Shown: positions 7,814-16,034 of the stretch, in pieces
How positions within the stretch are numbered: the stretch's first letter is position 1
Layout: the number at the start of each line of letters is the position of its first letter
DNA from: Duncaniella sp.
Lineage (GTDB): Bacteria > Bacteroidota > Bacteroidia > Bacteroidales > Muribaculaceae
Assembly (NCBI GenBank): GCA_023664955.1
Contig: JAMPEV010000001.1
Span: 836,572 to 900,571, forward strand
Reading direction: 5' to 3'
DNA length: 64,000 nt
Notes under the pieces: model-generated
The model's input: only the letters and a program-made list of their open reading frames with translations
What the model was told of the DNA's origin: nothing
Databases searched by the model: none
Program-made: the position numbers and the translations under genes

Positions 7814-10606
7814 ATGGAGAAACGACTGTTCCTGCTGGATGCCTACGCACTAATATATCGAGCCTACTATGCGTTGATACGCTCGCCGCGTGTTACAAGT
7901 TCCGGGTTCAACACATCGGCAATATTCGGATTTTGCAACACCCTTGACGAATTGCTTCGCAAGGAGAACCCCACCCACATAGCCGTGTGCTTCGATCCTC
8001 CCGGCGGCCACACATTCCGCCATGAGGAGTATGAGGCCTATAAAGCCCAGCGCGATAAGCAGCCGGAGGATATCACTAAGTCGATACCTTATATCCTGCG
8101 TATTCTCGAGGCCTACCGGATACCCACCATCGAAGTGGATGGGTATGAGGCAGATGACGTGATAGGCACTCTTTCGGTTATGGCCGAGAAAGAGGGTTAT
8201 GACACTTACATGATGACTCCCGACAAGGATTACGGACAGTTGGTGACCGACCACGTGTTCATGTATCGCCCTGCCCTGAAGGGTAACGGTTTTGAAATTC
8301 GCACCCCAGAGATGGTGTGTGAGAAGTATAGCCTTAAGTCACCAAAACAGGTGATTGACCTGCTCGCACTAGAGGGCGACACATCCGATAATATCCCGGG
8401 ATGCCCCGGCGTGGGCGAAAAGACTGCCGCCAAATTGATTCAAGAATATGGGTCAGTGGAGAATCTTCTTGACAATGTCAATAAGATGAAGGCAAGCAAA
8501 ATGAAAGAAAACATCATCAGGAACGCCGAGCAGATTCGTTTGTCAAAACACCTCGCAACTATCAAAACTGATGTTCCCTTGGATATCAACCTCGATTCTT
8601 TAGAGCGTAAAACAATTGATGTTGAGAAGCTTGCAGGGATATACCGAGAATTGGAATTCCGTACCTTCCTGACCCGTTTAGGGCTGCCGATAAGCGCGCC
8701 AAAACCACTTAATGAAAAAAAGACGACTCCAAAACAAGCATCCCCGACTGACGATTCCGGAATGGGCTCGCTGTTTGACATGGTGAACGAAGATAATGAC
8801 GCCCCGGTGCTTGTCCGTCCATGCGAAAATCAAGATTATAAAGTGGTAATGGCCCTTGACGAAGTGGCACGAGTGATTGAGAAAGCAGCAAATCAAGCTG
8901 CTGTGGGAGTGGCCCTTTACGCTGTGGGAGAAGAGGCTATGACCGCCAAATGGGAGGCGCTATGCCTTTCCTGGGAAGGGTGTGAGGCATATTATCTGCC
9001 GGTGCCCTCCGAAGTAAAAGAGCGTGAAGAGTTCAGGTCAATCATAACACCTCTATTTAATAATAATCGCTCTGTGATAGTGAGTCATGACGTAAAGAGG
9101 GCTTACCTATTACTAAAAAATGCCGGAATAGAATTTACATCGCCATATTTTGACACTTCAGTTGCGCATTATCTCATTGACCCGGAGATGAAACATGACA
9201 TTCGCCAGGTTACGGCAAAGTATCTTGGAATAGAGCTTACCGGCATGGCCCCCGATGAGAAAATAGTGCATCCGAAAAAGCCGCTCACCGAGGAAGCGGC
9301 CGTGGCGCGGTATTGCGAGGAGGCTGAAATGGCAATGAGGCTGAGAGAACCACTCGCCGCAGGTGTGGCCGACCGAGAAATGGCCCAACTGCTTAAGGAT
9401 GTAGAGTTCCCCCTTATCAAGGTGCTTGCCGAGATGGAGTACACCGGAGTGCGCATCGATCCGACCGTACTCAAAGAACTTTCCGACAAGCTAAAACAAC
9501 GGCTTCGCAGTATGGAGGAGGAGGCCTACGCAATGGCCGGCGGCCCATTCAACATATCATCTCCGGCACAAGTGGGAATGGTATTGTTTGACCGCTTAGA
9601 GATTGACCCTAAAGCGAAAAAAACCACCAAAGGTTCATATTCCACCACTGAGCAGGTGCTCGAGAAATATGCCAATAAAGTGCCGATTGTGGGGCTGATA
9701 CTTAAAATCCGCCGCCTGCGTAAACTTATCGCCACATATCTTGATGCCTTACCCGCACTGATAAATCCGGCCACCGGAAAAATACACACATCATATAATC
9801 AGACTGTTACCGCAACCGGACGAATCTCGTCAACAAACCCCAATCTACAAAATATTCCGATACGCACCGACGATGGGAAAGAGATACGTCGAGCGTTTAT
9901 AGCCGATGATGGCGACATGATAATGAGCGCCGACTACTCGCAGATTGAGTTGAGGTTGATTGCCGATCTTAGCGGTGACAAGGATATGATTGAGGGATTC
10001 CTGTCGGGCGATGATATTCACCGCATCACAGCTTCAAAAATCTACGGACTTCCCCTCGAAGAGGTGACAGACGACCAGCGCCGCCATGCCAAGACAGCCA
10101 ATTTCGGCATTATTTACGGAATTTCAGCATTTGGCTTGGCTGAGCGTTTAGGTATCGCACGCTCCGAGGCTAAGCAGTTGATTGACGGATACTTCGCAAC
10201 ATATCCCCATATTCGCCAATATCTTGAGGAAGCAGTGGAAGTGGCCCGTAAGCAAGGGTATGTAACCACAAAGATGGGACGTAGACGCTATCTGCCTGAT
10301 ATTGAATCGAGAAACGCAGTGGTGCGCGGATATGCCGAACGAAATGCAGTTAATGCACCCATTCAAGGCACAGCCGCCGATATCATAAAAGTAGCTATGG
10401 TGCGTATTTTCAATGAGATGGATCGCCGCGGAATGAGGTCGAAAATGATAATGCAGGTGCATGACGAATTGATATTTGATGTCAAGCCGGAGGAGAAAGA
10501 AGAACTCACCAGCCTCGTAATCAGCGAGATGGAAGCTGCTTATCACGGGGCAGTGCCTCTTGAGGTGTCGGCCGGCATAGCACCCAACTGGCTTGAAGCG
10601 CATTAA
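7814..10606 (+). CDS. polA: DNA polymerase I, with degenerate 3'-5' exonuclease site
   Basis: Repair and Okazaki-fragment polymerase, 930 aa. The N-terminal 5'-3' nuclease is intact (FLLDAYALIYR, EADDVIGTL, TPDKDYGQLV). The polymerase domain has motif A DYSQIELR, motif B RRHAKTANFGIIYG and motif C QVHDELIFD. In the middle proofreading domain the usual FDTET is replaced by VALYA near residue 365. The other two catalytic Asp positions also look lost: HDVKRA where KYD is expected, and YCEEAE where YxxED is expected. This enzyme is therefore predicted to lack proofreading, as in Taq or Bacillus-type Pol I. It is divergent from the minus-strand quinone group and followed by metF. Confidence 0.95.
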   Translation: MEKRLFLLDAYALIYRAYYALIRSPRVTSSGFNTSAIFGFCNTLDELLRKENPTHIAVCFDPPGGHTFRHEEYEAYKAQRDKQPEDITKSIPYILRILEAYRIPTIEVDGYEADDVIGTLSVMAEKEGYDTYMMTPDKDYGQLVTDHVFMYRPALKGNGFEIRTPEMVCEKYSLKSPKQVIDLLALEGDTSDNIPGCPGVGEKTAAKLIQEYGSVENLLDNVNKMKASKMKENIIRNAEQIRLSKHLATIKTDVPLDINLDSLERKTIDVEKLAGIYRELEFRTFLTRLGLPISAPKPLNEKKTTPKQASPTDDSGMGSLFDMVNEDNDAPVLVRPCENQDYKVVMALDEVARVIEKAANQAAVGVALYAVGEEAMTAKWEALCLSWEGCEAYYLPVPSEVKEREEFRSIITPLFNNNRSVIVSHDVKRAYLLLKNAGIEFTSPYFDTSVAHYLIDPEMKHDIRQVTAKYLGIELTGMAPDEKIVHPKKPLTEEAAVARYCEEAEMAMRLREPLAAGVADREMAQLLKDVEFPLIKVLAEMEYTGVRIDPTVLKELSDKLKQRLRSMEEEAYAMAGGPFNISSPAQVGMVLFDRLEIDPKAKKTTKGSYSTTEQVLEKYANKVPIVGLILKIRRLRKLIATYLDALPALINPATGKIHTSYNQTVTATGRISSTNPNLQNIPIRTDDGKEIRRAFIADDGDMIMSADYSQIELRLIADLSGDKDMIEGFLSGDDIHRITASKIYGLPLEEVTDDQRRHAKTANFGIIYGISAFGLAERLGIARSEAKQLIDGYFATYPHIRQYLEEAVEVARKQGYVTTKMGRRRYLPDIESRNAVVRGYAERNAVNAPIQGTAADIIKVAMVRIFNEMDRRGMRSKMIMQVHDELIFDVKPEEKEELTSLVISEMEAAYHGAVPLEVSAGIAPNWLEAH

Positions 10607-10718
10607 GCACTTAGGGAATTGAACTCCATCTATCTGCAGAGACGCAACTTGCCGCGACTTTCTCCGGATAACTACACCGGGGATTGCAATGTAAACACAA
10701 ATCTATAAGTAGAAAGAA
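10607..10718 (+). other. polA-metF spacer
   Basis: The spacer is 112 nt. A partial match to the window's palindromic repeat family (GCAGAGACGCAACTTGCCGCG, 10635-10655) is followed by a small CCGG..CCGG hairpin. No clear promoter box was seen before metF. Confidence 0.3.
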
Positions 10719-11672
10719 ATGAGAGTAATTGATCACATTAGGAACAATGGAGGGAGAACCGCCTTCTCTTTTGAGATACTTCCGCCATTAAAGGGAAATA
10801 GTATCCAAAAAGTATATAATATCATTGATAAACTGAGGGAATTTGACCCCAAGTATATCAATATCACTTCCCATCGCAGCGAGACGATTTATAAAGAGAT
10901 GCCTGACGGAAGTTACCAACGTCAAAAGATGCGCAAGCGTCCCGGTTCGGTGGCCATAGCGTCGGCCATTCAGAATAAATATGGTATAACAGCAGTGCCA
11001 CATATTATATGTAAGGGATTCACCCGCGACGAGACCGAATACGCACTGATTGACCTAAACTTCCTCGGAGTACATGACTTGCTTTTGCTTCGCGGTGATG
11101 CTAAAGGGCCCGACAAATCCATGTATCCGGCAGTGGTCAATATGCACGCCACTGATCTCCAGCAGCAAGTGAATGACTTTAATAAAGGCATATACGCTGA
11201 CGGAGAGCGGTTTGAAGCCAATGAAACGCCGTTCAGCTACGGGATGGCATGCTATCCGGAGAAACATGAGGAAGCACCGAATATGGAGTCGGATATACGT
11301 TATGCCAAGCAGAAGGTTGATGCCGGGGCTGACTATCTGGTGACACAAATGTTTTTCGATAATGAGAAATATTACCGCTTCGTGGAGCGTTGCCGGGCTG
11401 AGGGTATCACAGTGCCTATCATCCCGGGAATAAAGCCGGTGGTGTTCATGAGCCAGTTGACGGTGTTGCCGCGAGTGTTCCGGTCGGACATACCGGAGGA
11501 ATTTGCTGCAGAATTGCGCAAATGTGTCACGGATGAGGAGGCAAAGGCAGTGGGAGTGGAATGGTGTATAAACCAGTGCCGCGATCTTATAGCCCATGGA
11601 GTGCCGAGCCTTCATTTTTACACATTAATGGCTTCTGAGTCGGTGAAACAAGTAGCAAAAGCGGTGTATTAA
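10719..11672 (+). CDS. metF: 5,10-methylenetetrahydrofolate reductase
   Basis: FAD enzyme that reduces 5,10-methylene-THF to 5-methyl-THF for methionine synthesis. It is a TIM barrel of 317 aa. The N-terminus FSFEILPPLKG carries the catalytic Glu of the family FExxPP motif. ITSHRS follows, then LLLLRGD at the folate/FAD site, SYGMACYPEKH and DAGADYLVTQMFFD. Length and motif order match the bacterial MetF. The start MRVIDHIRNNG is 34 nt after a T-rich stretch with no SD. It is the last intact housekeeping gene before the decayed polysaccharide locus. Confidence 0.95.
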   Translation: MRVIDHIRNNGGRTAFSFEILPPLKGNSIQKVYNIIDKLREFDPKYINITSHRSETIYKEMPDGSYQRQKMRKRPGSVAIASAIQNKYGITAVPHIICKGFTRDETEYALIDLNFLGVHDLLLLRGDAKGPDKSMYPAVVNMHATDLQQQVNDFNKGIYADGERFEANETPFSYGMACYPEKHEEAPNMESDIRYAKQKVDAGADYLVTQMFFDNEKYYRFVERCRAEGITVPIIPGIKPVVFMSQLTVLPRVFRSDIPEEFAAELRKCVTDEEAKAVGVEWCINQCRDLIAHGVPSLHFYTLMASESVKQVAKAVY

Positions 11673-11718
11673 GATATAGATACATTTCATTATAACAGAG
11701 CCATTCTCGCATAGAAGT

Positions 11719-11967
11719 GTGTGGGAGTGGCTCAGTAACAACACGGTCTCGGAAGAAAAGGTGTGGTACGCCTTAAGAGCCACATACAATCGTGCTATGC
11801 TTGCTAAAGAATTGTTGGAGATTAATGGGGTGCGTACATTTGTGCCCATGCGATACGAGATGAAGGTGCGGGGTGTCCGTGACTGTCGAGTGGTCATTGA
11901 AATAAGGGGAGTGGTGTCGGTGGCCCTTGCCACTATTCATCCCTCACTGATTGAAACTATAGCGTAG
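11719..11967 (+). pseudogene. UpxY-like (NusG N-terminal domain) antiterminator fragment
   Basis: The frame begins with GTG and encodes 82 aa. WYALRATYNRAMLAKELLE and GVRTFVPMRYE are the typical opening of Bacteroidales UpxY/NusG-like specialised antiterminators, which sit first in capsular polysaccharide operons and keep RNA polymerase moving through them. Normal members are about 170 aa or more. Here the frame ends in TIHPSLIETIA, inside the NGN domain, with no KOW or C-terminal part. The middle (VIEIRGVVSVALAT) is eroded. It is 11 nt before the sugar transferase, as expected of a former capsule operon head. Probably non-functional. Confidence 0.65.
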
Positions 11968-11978
11968 CACGGGCAACT

Positions 11979-12584
11979 ATGGTAGATATGCAACGATCGT
12001 TCAAGCGACTGATTGACATAGTTGTGTCAGTAATCTTCCTGATATTCGTATTTCCATTTGTATATATAATATTCGGCATCCTAATAAAGGCCTCATCGCA
12101 TGGACCAGTGATCTATCGGCAGAAGCGGCACGGGCTTAATGGAAAGGTGTTCACATGCCTGAAATTCAGGTCAATGGTGGTAAATGACACTGCTGATACT
12201 GAAACCTGCACCAAGGATGATAAAAGGGTGACACGTATAGGCCGGATAATGAGACACACTTTCGTGGATGAGCTTCCGCAGTTCATAAATGTGCTACAAG
12301 GCGAGATGTCATTGATTGGCCCCAGACCTCACATGCTAAAACACACCGAAGAGTTCTCGGCGATAGTGGACTGCTACATGGATCGATTGACTGTGAGACC
12401 GGGAATTACCGGATTGGCTCAGGCTTTGGGCTATAACGGTCCGGTGGTCACAGACCGGGATATCCGTAACAGGGTAAGACTTGACATGTGGTATATCCGT
12501 AATTGGTCAGGAATGCTTGATGCGAAGATATTTGTACGCACGTTAGGTACATTTCTAAAATTCAAGAAAATTTCTATCATATAA
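11979..12584 (+). CDS. Undecaprenyl-phosphate sugar phosphotransferase (monotopic PGT)
   Basis: Initiating enzyme of surface polysaccharide synthesis: it moves a sugar-1-phosphate from a UDP-sugar to undecaprenyl phosphate at the inner membrane. The 201-aa size is the minimal PglC/WcaJ catalytic unit. An N-terminal re-entrant hydrophobic helix (about residues 14-36) is followed by KFRSM, the catalytic DELPQ (Asp-Glu dyad), GPRP and RPGITGLAQ. A second start at 11988 (MQRSFKR) is equally possible. The reading frame is intact although the UpxY-like gene before it and the porin and GT2 genes after it are broken, so it may still work with glycosyltransferases elsewhere. Confidence 0.85.
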   Translation: MVDMQRSFKRLIDIVVSVIFLIFVFPFVYIIFGILIKASSHGPVIYRQKRHGLNGKVFTCLKFRSMVVNDTADTETCTKDDKRVTRIGRIMRHTFVDELPQFINVLQGEMSLIGPRPHMLKHTEEFSAIVDCYMDRLTVRPGITGLAQALGYNGPVVTDRDIRNRVRLDMWYIRNWSGMLDAKIFVRTLGTFLKFKKISII

Positions 12585-12588
12585 CTTT

Positions 12589-13722
12589 ATGAAACAAAAG
12601 ATTTTATTTTTGATTTTGGCGCTTATGACAATAGCACCTAAGATGGTAGCGCAAGAATCGACTCAAAAATGGATTAAAGTTGACCGGAATGATTTGGGTA
12701 ATCTTCCGGCCGGTCTTGATACGCTTGCTTTCTGCGATGTTGAGCAAGTTGGGTATCAGCCTACTATGGATAAGTACAGGGTTGTGACCAACCGTTTCTT
12801 TGATAACTAGTGGATTTTTCTTGACGGGGGTGTCCACACTTTACAGGGCGACTTTAGCAACTATGGAAGCTTTGGTAAAACCCTATCGCCCAACTTCAGT
12901 ATCGGTGTGGGTAAATGGTTTACCCCCGGCTTCGGTGTCAAGGGTTCATTCGGTATCGGCAACTCACGCGGCTGGTCGGAAGAGTGGACTCCTTATGCAA
13001 GTGAGCATGGCGATAAGGACAAGCCAATGCTTCGACCCAACGGTACTCCCTACTGGAGAATGTTCACAAAGTGGTGGGATGGAAATATCAACGCTGTGTT
13101 CAATCTTTCACGTCTAATCTACGGCTGGGAGGGATATGATGTGGACAAGCGAATGAACCAGTTCATCCTTACCATAGGTTTTGGATGGGTACACCATTAT
13201 GACAAAGATCTTAAGGATTTCCCATACCCCTACGGTGGATCGAAGAATGAATGGTATGGCAACCTTGAATTGCAATACAGTCGCTTCTTTACACAATAAG
13301 GCAAAAGCTTGGTCGCTCGACGTGAAGTTGAAGGGTAAATTCTACAAAACACACTTCGAACTTAACACACTTCATGGTCGCCGATGGGATTATAATGCCG
13401 GACAGTGGCTGAGATACAACGAATACTCAACAATGGCACTATTCTTAATGTCACCGCCGAGGGTCTTGCCACAAGCCAGGACAACTTCGTGGGTGAGGAT
13501 GCTGTGAATGTGGGGTTGACGCGCAACAAGACACTCTCATTCAACCGTGCGCTTTCATCCATCCTTTGGCTTAAGAATAGCAATAAGTTCAAGAACGTCC
13601 CCGCATCAGAGTTTGTAATCAACGAGCTTTCAGAGCCAATCGGACAGGTGAATGACAAGAGCACTCGCGACCTCAATGCTAAGCTTAAACGCTGTGCCAT
13701 CGCCAGCCTTCGCACTATAATA
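12589..13722 (+). pseudogene. Broken OmpA-family outer-membrane protein
   Basis: The gene begins with a good signal peptide (MKQKILFLILALMTIAPKMVAQ). It runs into a conserved Bacteroidales OmpA-like stretch (VVTNRFFDN) where an in-frame TAG at 12808-12810 interrupts it. The same frame then continues as barrel strands (SPNFSIGVGKWFTPG, FNLSRLIYGWEG) to a TAA at 13297-13299. Coding sequence resumes in the +1 frame (AKAWSLDVKLKGKFYKT, 13300-13440) and again in the first frame (ILNVTAEGLATSQD to NAKLKRCA, about 13430-13700). That is one nonsense mutation and at least two frameshifts. The last part may come from a different domain after a deletion. Confidence 0.75.
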
Positions 13723-13970
13723 AAGAGCGCACTAACGGTGTTCTCATTGCTTTTTCACAAACCTATATGTGTCGCGATCTACGGGGGGGCAATCTCGATG
13801 CACGTTATCTTAACCTGCTAAAATTAGTAGGCACACTGTCTGCGATTAATACTGAAAAACCACACCAAGATTTAAATCCTAACTATAACGAAGTGGATGA
13901 GCGGCTTACACACCTCTTCATTCATTTACTCGAATTGTTAAAGAAAGTCTATCATTATGACTCAAACTAA
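13701..13970 (+). pseudogene. Unidentified coding remnant between porin and GT2 fragments
   Basis: In the third plus frame an open stretch from 13701 reads ..SHYNKERTNGVLIAFSQ.. and continues to a TAA at 13968-13970. An ATG lies inside it at 13767. The composition is protein-like, but no family is recognised. It overlaps the start of the GT2 fragment by 14 nt. It is most likely a leftover of a deleted gene in this decayed locus, although a 67-aa product from 13767 cannot be excluded. Confidence 0.35.
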
Positions 13971-14511
13971 AGTTCCTGAAATATCAATAGTAGTTGCCGT
14001 ATATAAAGCGGAGGCGTATATACGCCGATGTTTGGACTCCATTTTGGCGCAGACTTTCACCGACTATGAGGTGATAATGGTGGATGACGGTTCCCCGGAT
14101 AGCTCCGGAGAGATATGTGAAGAATATGCGGGTCGTGACCCACGATTCAAAGTGATTCACAAGGAGAATGGCGGAGTCGGCTCGACCCGCCATGTGGGCA
14201 TGGAGCACTCCCGTGGCCGCTACTCCAGCCACATCGACCCTGACGACTGGGTAGAGCCCACCTTCCTCGAACTCCTCCATAAAGCCGCCGAAGAGAACCA
14301 TGCCGATATTGCGATATGCAATACGGTAAAAGAATATGGCGACCGACAGGAAATTTGCTATCCCATGGAAAGCAGAAATGACGTACTTTCATTGCTAAGA
14401 GAATATAAATACGCAGATTTCAATAGGATCTCTTTGGTTGATTTGGTTGATTTCGTGAAATTTTTGAAGGATTTCGGAGGATTATTTGGTGGTGTGAAAA
14501 AAAGTGGTTAA
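13957..14511 (+). pseudogene. Truncated family 2 glycosyltransferase
   Basis: The GT-A domain of a polysaccharide glycosyltransferase starts normally (ISIVVAVYKAEAYIRRCL, VDDGSPDSS, DPDDW as the DxD metal motif). After about residue 145 the sequence turns into low-complexity LVDLVDFVKFLKDFGGLFGG, which is the translated promoter region of the downstream tRNA-Pro. The acceptor-binding half, normally another 120-200 residues, is missing. The junction near 14400 looks like a deletion end-point. The usual GT2 motif order makes the family call safe. Function is unlikely, though the first domain is uninterrupted. Confidence 0.75.
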
Positions 14512-14516
14512 CTTTG
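14485..14516 (+). promoter_or_regulatory. Strong promoter TTTG-N20-TAACTTTG upstream of tRNA-Pro
   Basis: TTTG at 14485-14488 and TAACTTTG at 14509-14516 are separated by exactly 20 nt, a perfect match to the Bacteroidetes housekeeping consensus. It lies inside the tail of the truncated GT2 frame. Transcription would start near 14523 and run about 150 nt before reaching tRNA-Pro. Confidence 0.7.
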
Positions 14517-14520
14517 CGGT

Positions 14521-14675
14521 CGGAATTCCGAAAGTGGACCGTCGTTGAGGCGCCATAGTTTCTATGGAAAATCATTGGTGACTCTTATCCACAGCCCGGA
14601 TAGCTTATAGATATCATCCGGGGGCTTGTCGGAGACTTGCCTGAGGGATTCCATAAAGAATCCGCAAAGGATTAT
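14521..14675 (+). ncRNA. Hairpin-rich leader between promoter and tRNA-Pro
   Basis: The transcribed spacer holds several inverted repeats: CGGAATTCCG (14521-14530), CCATAG/CTATGG (14553-14567), CCCGGAT/ATCCGGG (14595-14622) and GGATTC/GAATCC (14646-14663, six-base loop). No protein-like frame was seen. It may be a processed tRNA leader or an unrecognised structured RNA. Confidence 0.35.
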
Positions 14676-14750
14676 CGGGGCGTAGCGCAGTCCGGTTAGC
14701 GCACCTGCTTTGGGAGCAGGGGGTCGAAGGTTCGAATCCTTTCACCCCGA
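14676..14750 (+). tRNA. tRNA-Pro (anticodon TGG)
   Basis: The cloverleaf reads by eye: acceptor CGGGGCG with CACCCCG (one C-A mismatch), D arm GCGC..GCGC, anticodon stem CCTGC/GCAGG with loop TTTGGGA (anticodon TGG at 14711-14713), and T arm GAAGG TTCGAAT CCTTT. The discriminator is A and CCA is not encoded. A terminator follows at 14763-14805. Confidence 0.92.
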
Positions 14751-14762
14751 CAATTTAAAATC

Positions 14763-14805
14763 AACTCATTCGTAGGCTATTGGCTTAGGGATGGGTTGTT
14801 TTTTT
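14763..14805 (+). terminator. Terminator after tRNA-Pro
   Basis: AACTCAT (14763-14769) pairs with ATGGGTT (14791-14797), followed by a run of seven T. It fits the end of the tRNA-Pro transcript. Confidence 0.6.
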
Positions 14806-15154
14806 GCAAATGGAAAGTTTAGGATTCTAAGAGGGAGCAGGGTTTTAAGAGGATTCGGGTTCTTAGCATCATCAGTGCTTTCAGCGTGCCCAGAGGGCTC
14901 AGTATAGTCGGTATTTTCAACTTTCTCAGTATTTTTCAGAAACCTTAGAGTTTTCAGAATTGTCAGAGGATCTTGCCAATTCTGGTGGTAGTGTGGTGGA
15001 TTGTTGCTGCTTTCCGGGCATTCTTTCCGAGGTTTTGTTAAAAATCGGGGTAAAAATTTCATAGATTGGGGAATATGTATTAATTTTGCAGAAGATTACG
15101 AAATATGGCCGGGCGTGCCCGAGCTTTTGATAATAAAAACAGACTCACATTACA
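14806..15154. other. 349-nt non-coding stretch before the TPR gene
   Basis: No plausible gene. The first 200 nt are rich in TCAG-containing words (TTTCAG, CTCAG, GTCAG) spaced irregularly, without a clean repeat. A promoter at 15057-15088 closes the stretch. Confidence 0.4.
15057..15088 (+). promoter_or_regulatory. Promoter TTTC-N20-TAATTTTG
   Basis: TAATTTTG (15081-15088) fits TAnnTTTG, with TTTC at 15057-15060 as a near-consensus -33 at 20 nt spacing. It drives the TPR protein gene at 15155. Confidence 0.6.
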
Positions 15155-15838
15155 ATGGCAAATAACAAGCCCCAAGACGAAACCCGCACCTCGATTGACG
15201 AGGTGAACGACACTCTCACCGGTCTCGGCGAGAAGGTGCAAAACAATCCTAAAACGTTGATATACTCATGTGTAGCTGTCGCAGTAGTTGTGATTGCTAT
15301 CTTGGTTTATGTATATGCTATCCGCCAGCCGGGACAGGCTTCGGCCAATCAAGCTCTTGGTCAGGCCGACATGGAATTACTTATGGGCAATGATTCAATA
15401 GCCCTTGCGAAGTATCAGCAAGTGGCTGCCGACCATGGCTATGACGCCGGCAATCTTGCAAATCTCAACGCCGCAATTCTCCTTTACAAGGACAAGAAGT
15501 ATGAAGAGGCTCTCAGCTACTTGAAAAATTTCTCATCATCAGAGTCAATCATCGGTGCGTCAGCAAAGTCGCTCGAAGGTGACTGCTACGTCAACCTCCA
15601 GAAATATCCCGAGGCTGTGGATTGCTTCAAGCAGGCAGTGAAAATCTCCGACAATAATCCTCACTACACACCCGCATTCTTGATGAAGGAGGCTACAGTG
15701 CTCCGCGAGATGAAGGACTATTCAGCCGAAGCCGCAGTGTATGAGCAGATTGTGAAGGAATATCCCAATTATGGCTCAGAAATCAACGTTGACATCCAGA
15801 AGTATCTCGAGCGTGCGAAGGACGCTGCTGGGAAGTAA
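15155..15838 (+). CDS. Membrane-anchored tetratricopeptide repeat protein (YfgM-like)
   Basis: The layout is a short N-terminal cytoplasmic region with one transmembrane helix (LIYSCVAVAVVVIAILVYVY, about residues 35-54). A periplasm-facing TPR domain follows, with at least three repeats recognisable by the A..YL/Y..A spacing (KYEEALSYLKNF, KYPEAVDCFKQA, DYSAEAAVYEQI). The arrangement matches Bacteroidetes homologues related to YfgM and BamD-like scaffolds, which assist periplasmic protein folding, but the exact role here is inferred. At 227 aa the length is usual. It is monocistronic: promoter at 15057-15088, terminator at 15868-15904. Confidence 0.8.
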   Translation: MANNKPQDETRTSIDEVNDTLTGLGEKVQNNPKTLIYSCVAVAVVVIAILVYVYAIRQPGQASANQALGQADMELLMGNDSIALAKYQQVAADHGYDAGNLANLNAAILLYKDKKYEEALSYLKNFSSSESIIGASAKSLEGDCYVNLQKYPEAVDCFKQAVKISDNNPHYTPAFLMKEATVLREMKDYSAEAAVYEQIVKEYPNYGSEINVDIQKYLERAKDAAGK

Positions 15839-15867
15839 TATCTGACGCGGTCACAATAACGATATAG

Positions 15868-15904
15868 AGCGGCTGGGGGGTGATATGCCTTCCAGCCGCT
15901 TTTT
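15868..15904 (+). terminator. Terminator after the TPR gene
   Basis: AGCGGCTGG (15868-15876) pairs perfectly with CCAGCCGCT (15892-15900), followed by TTTT. Strong GC-rich stem. Confidence 0.85.
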
Positions 15905-16034
15905 AATTTACAATTAAATGGCGACCAATCGTAGGAACGACTGGTGATAAGCAGGATGGTGTAAAGAGATGCCCGGTGCGGATGGATTTCCCGTCGTAGG
16001 TCCCACGAGACGTTCCAACATTTATAATAATGAA

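Noticed and set aside
11719-11967. Functional NusG paralogue
   Set aside because: Frame ends within the NGN domain and no KOW domain follows.
14766-15062. 98-aa open frame on the minus strand between tRNA-Pro and the TPR gene
   Set aside because: Composition is biased by TCAG-rich DNA, no family resemblance, no promoter; it covers the tRNA terminator.
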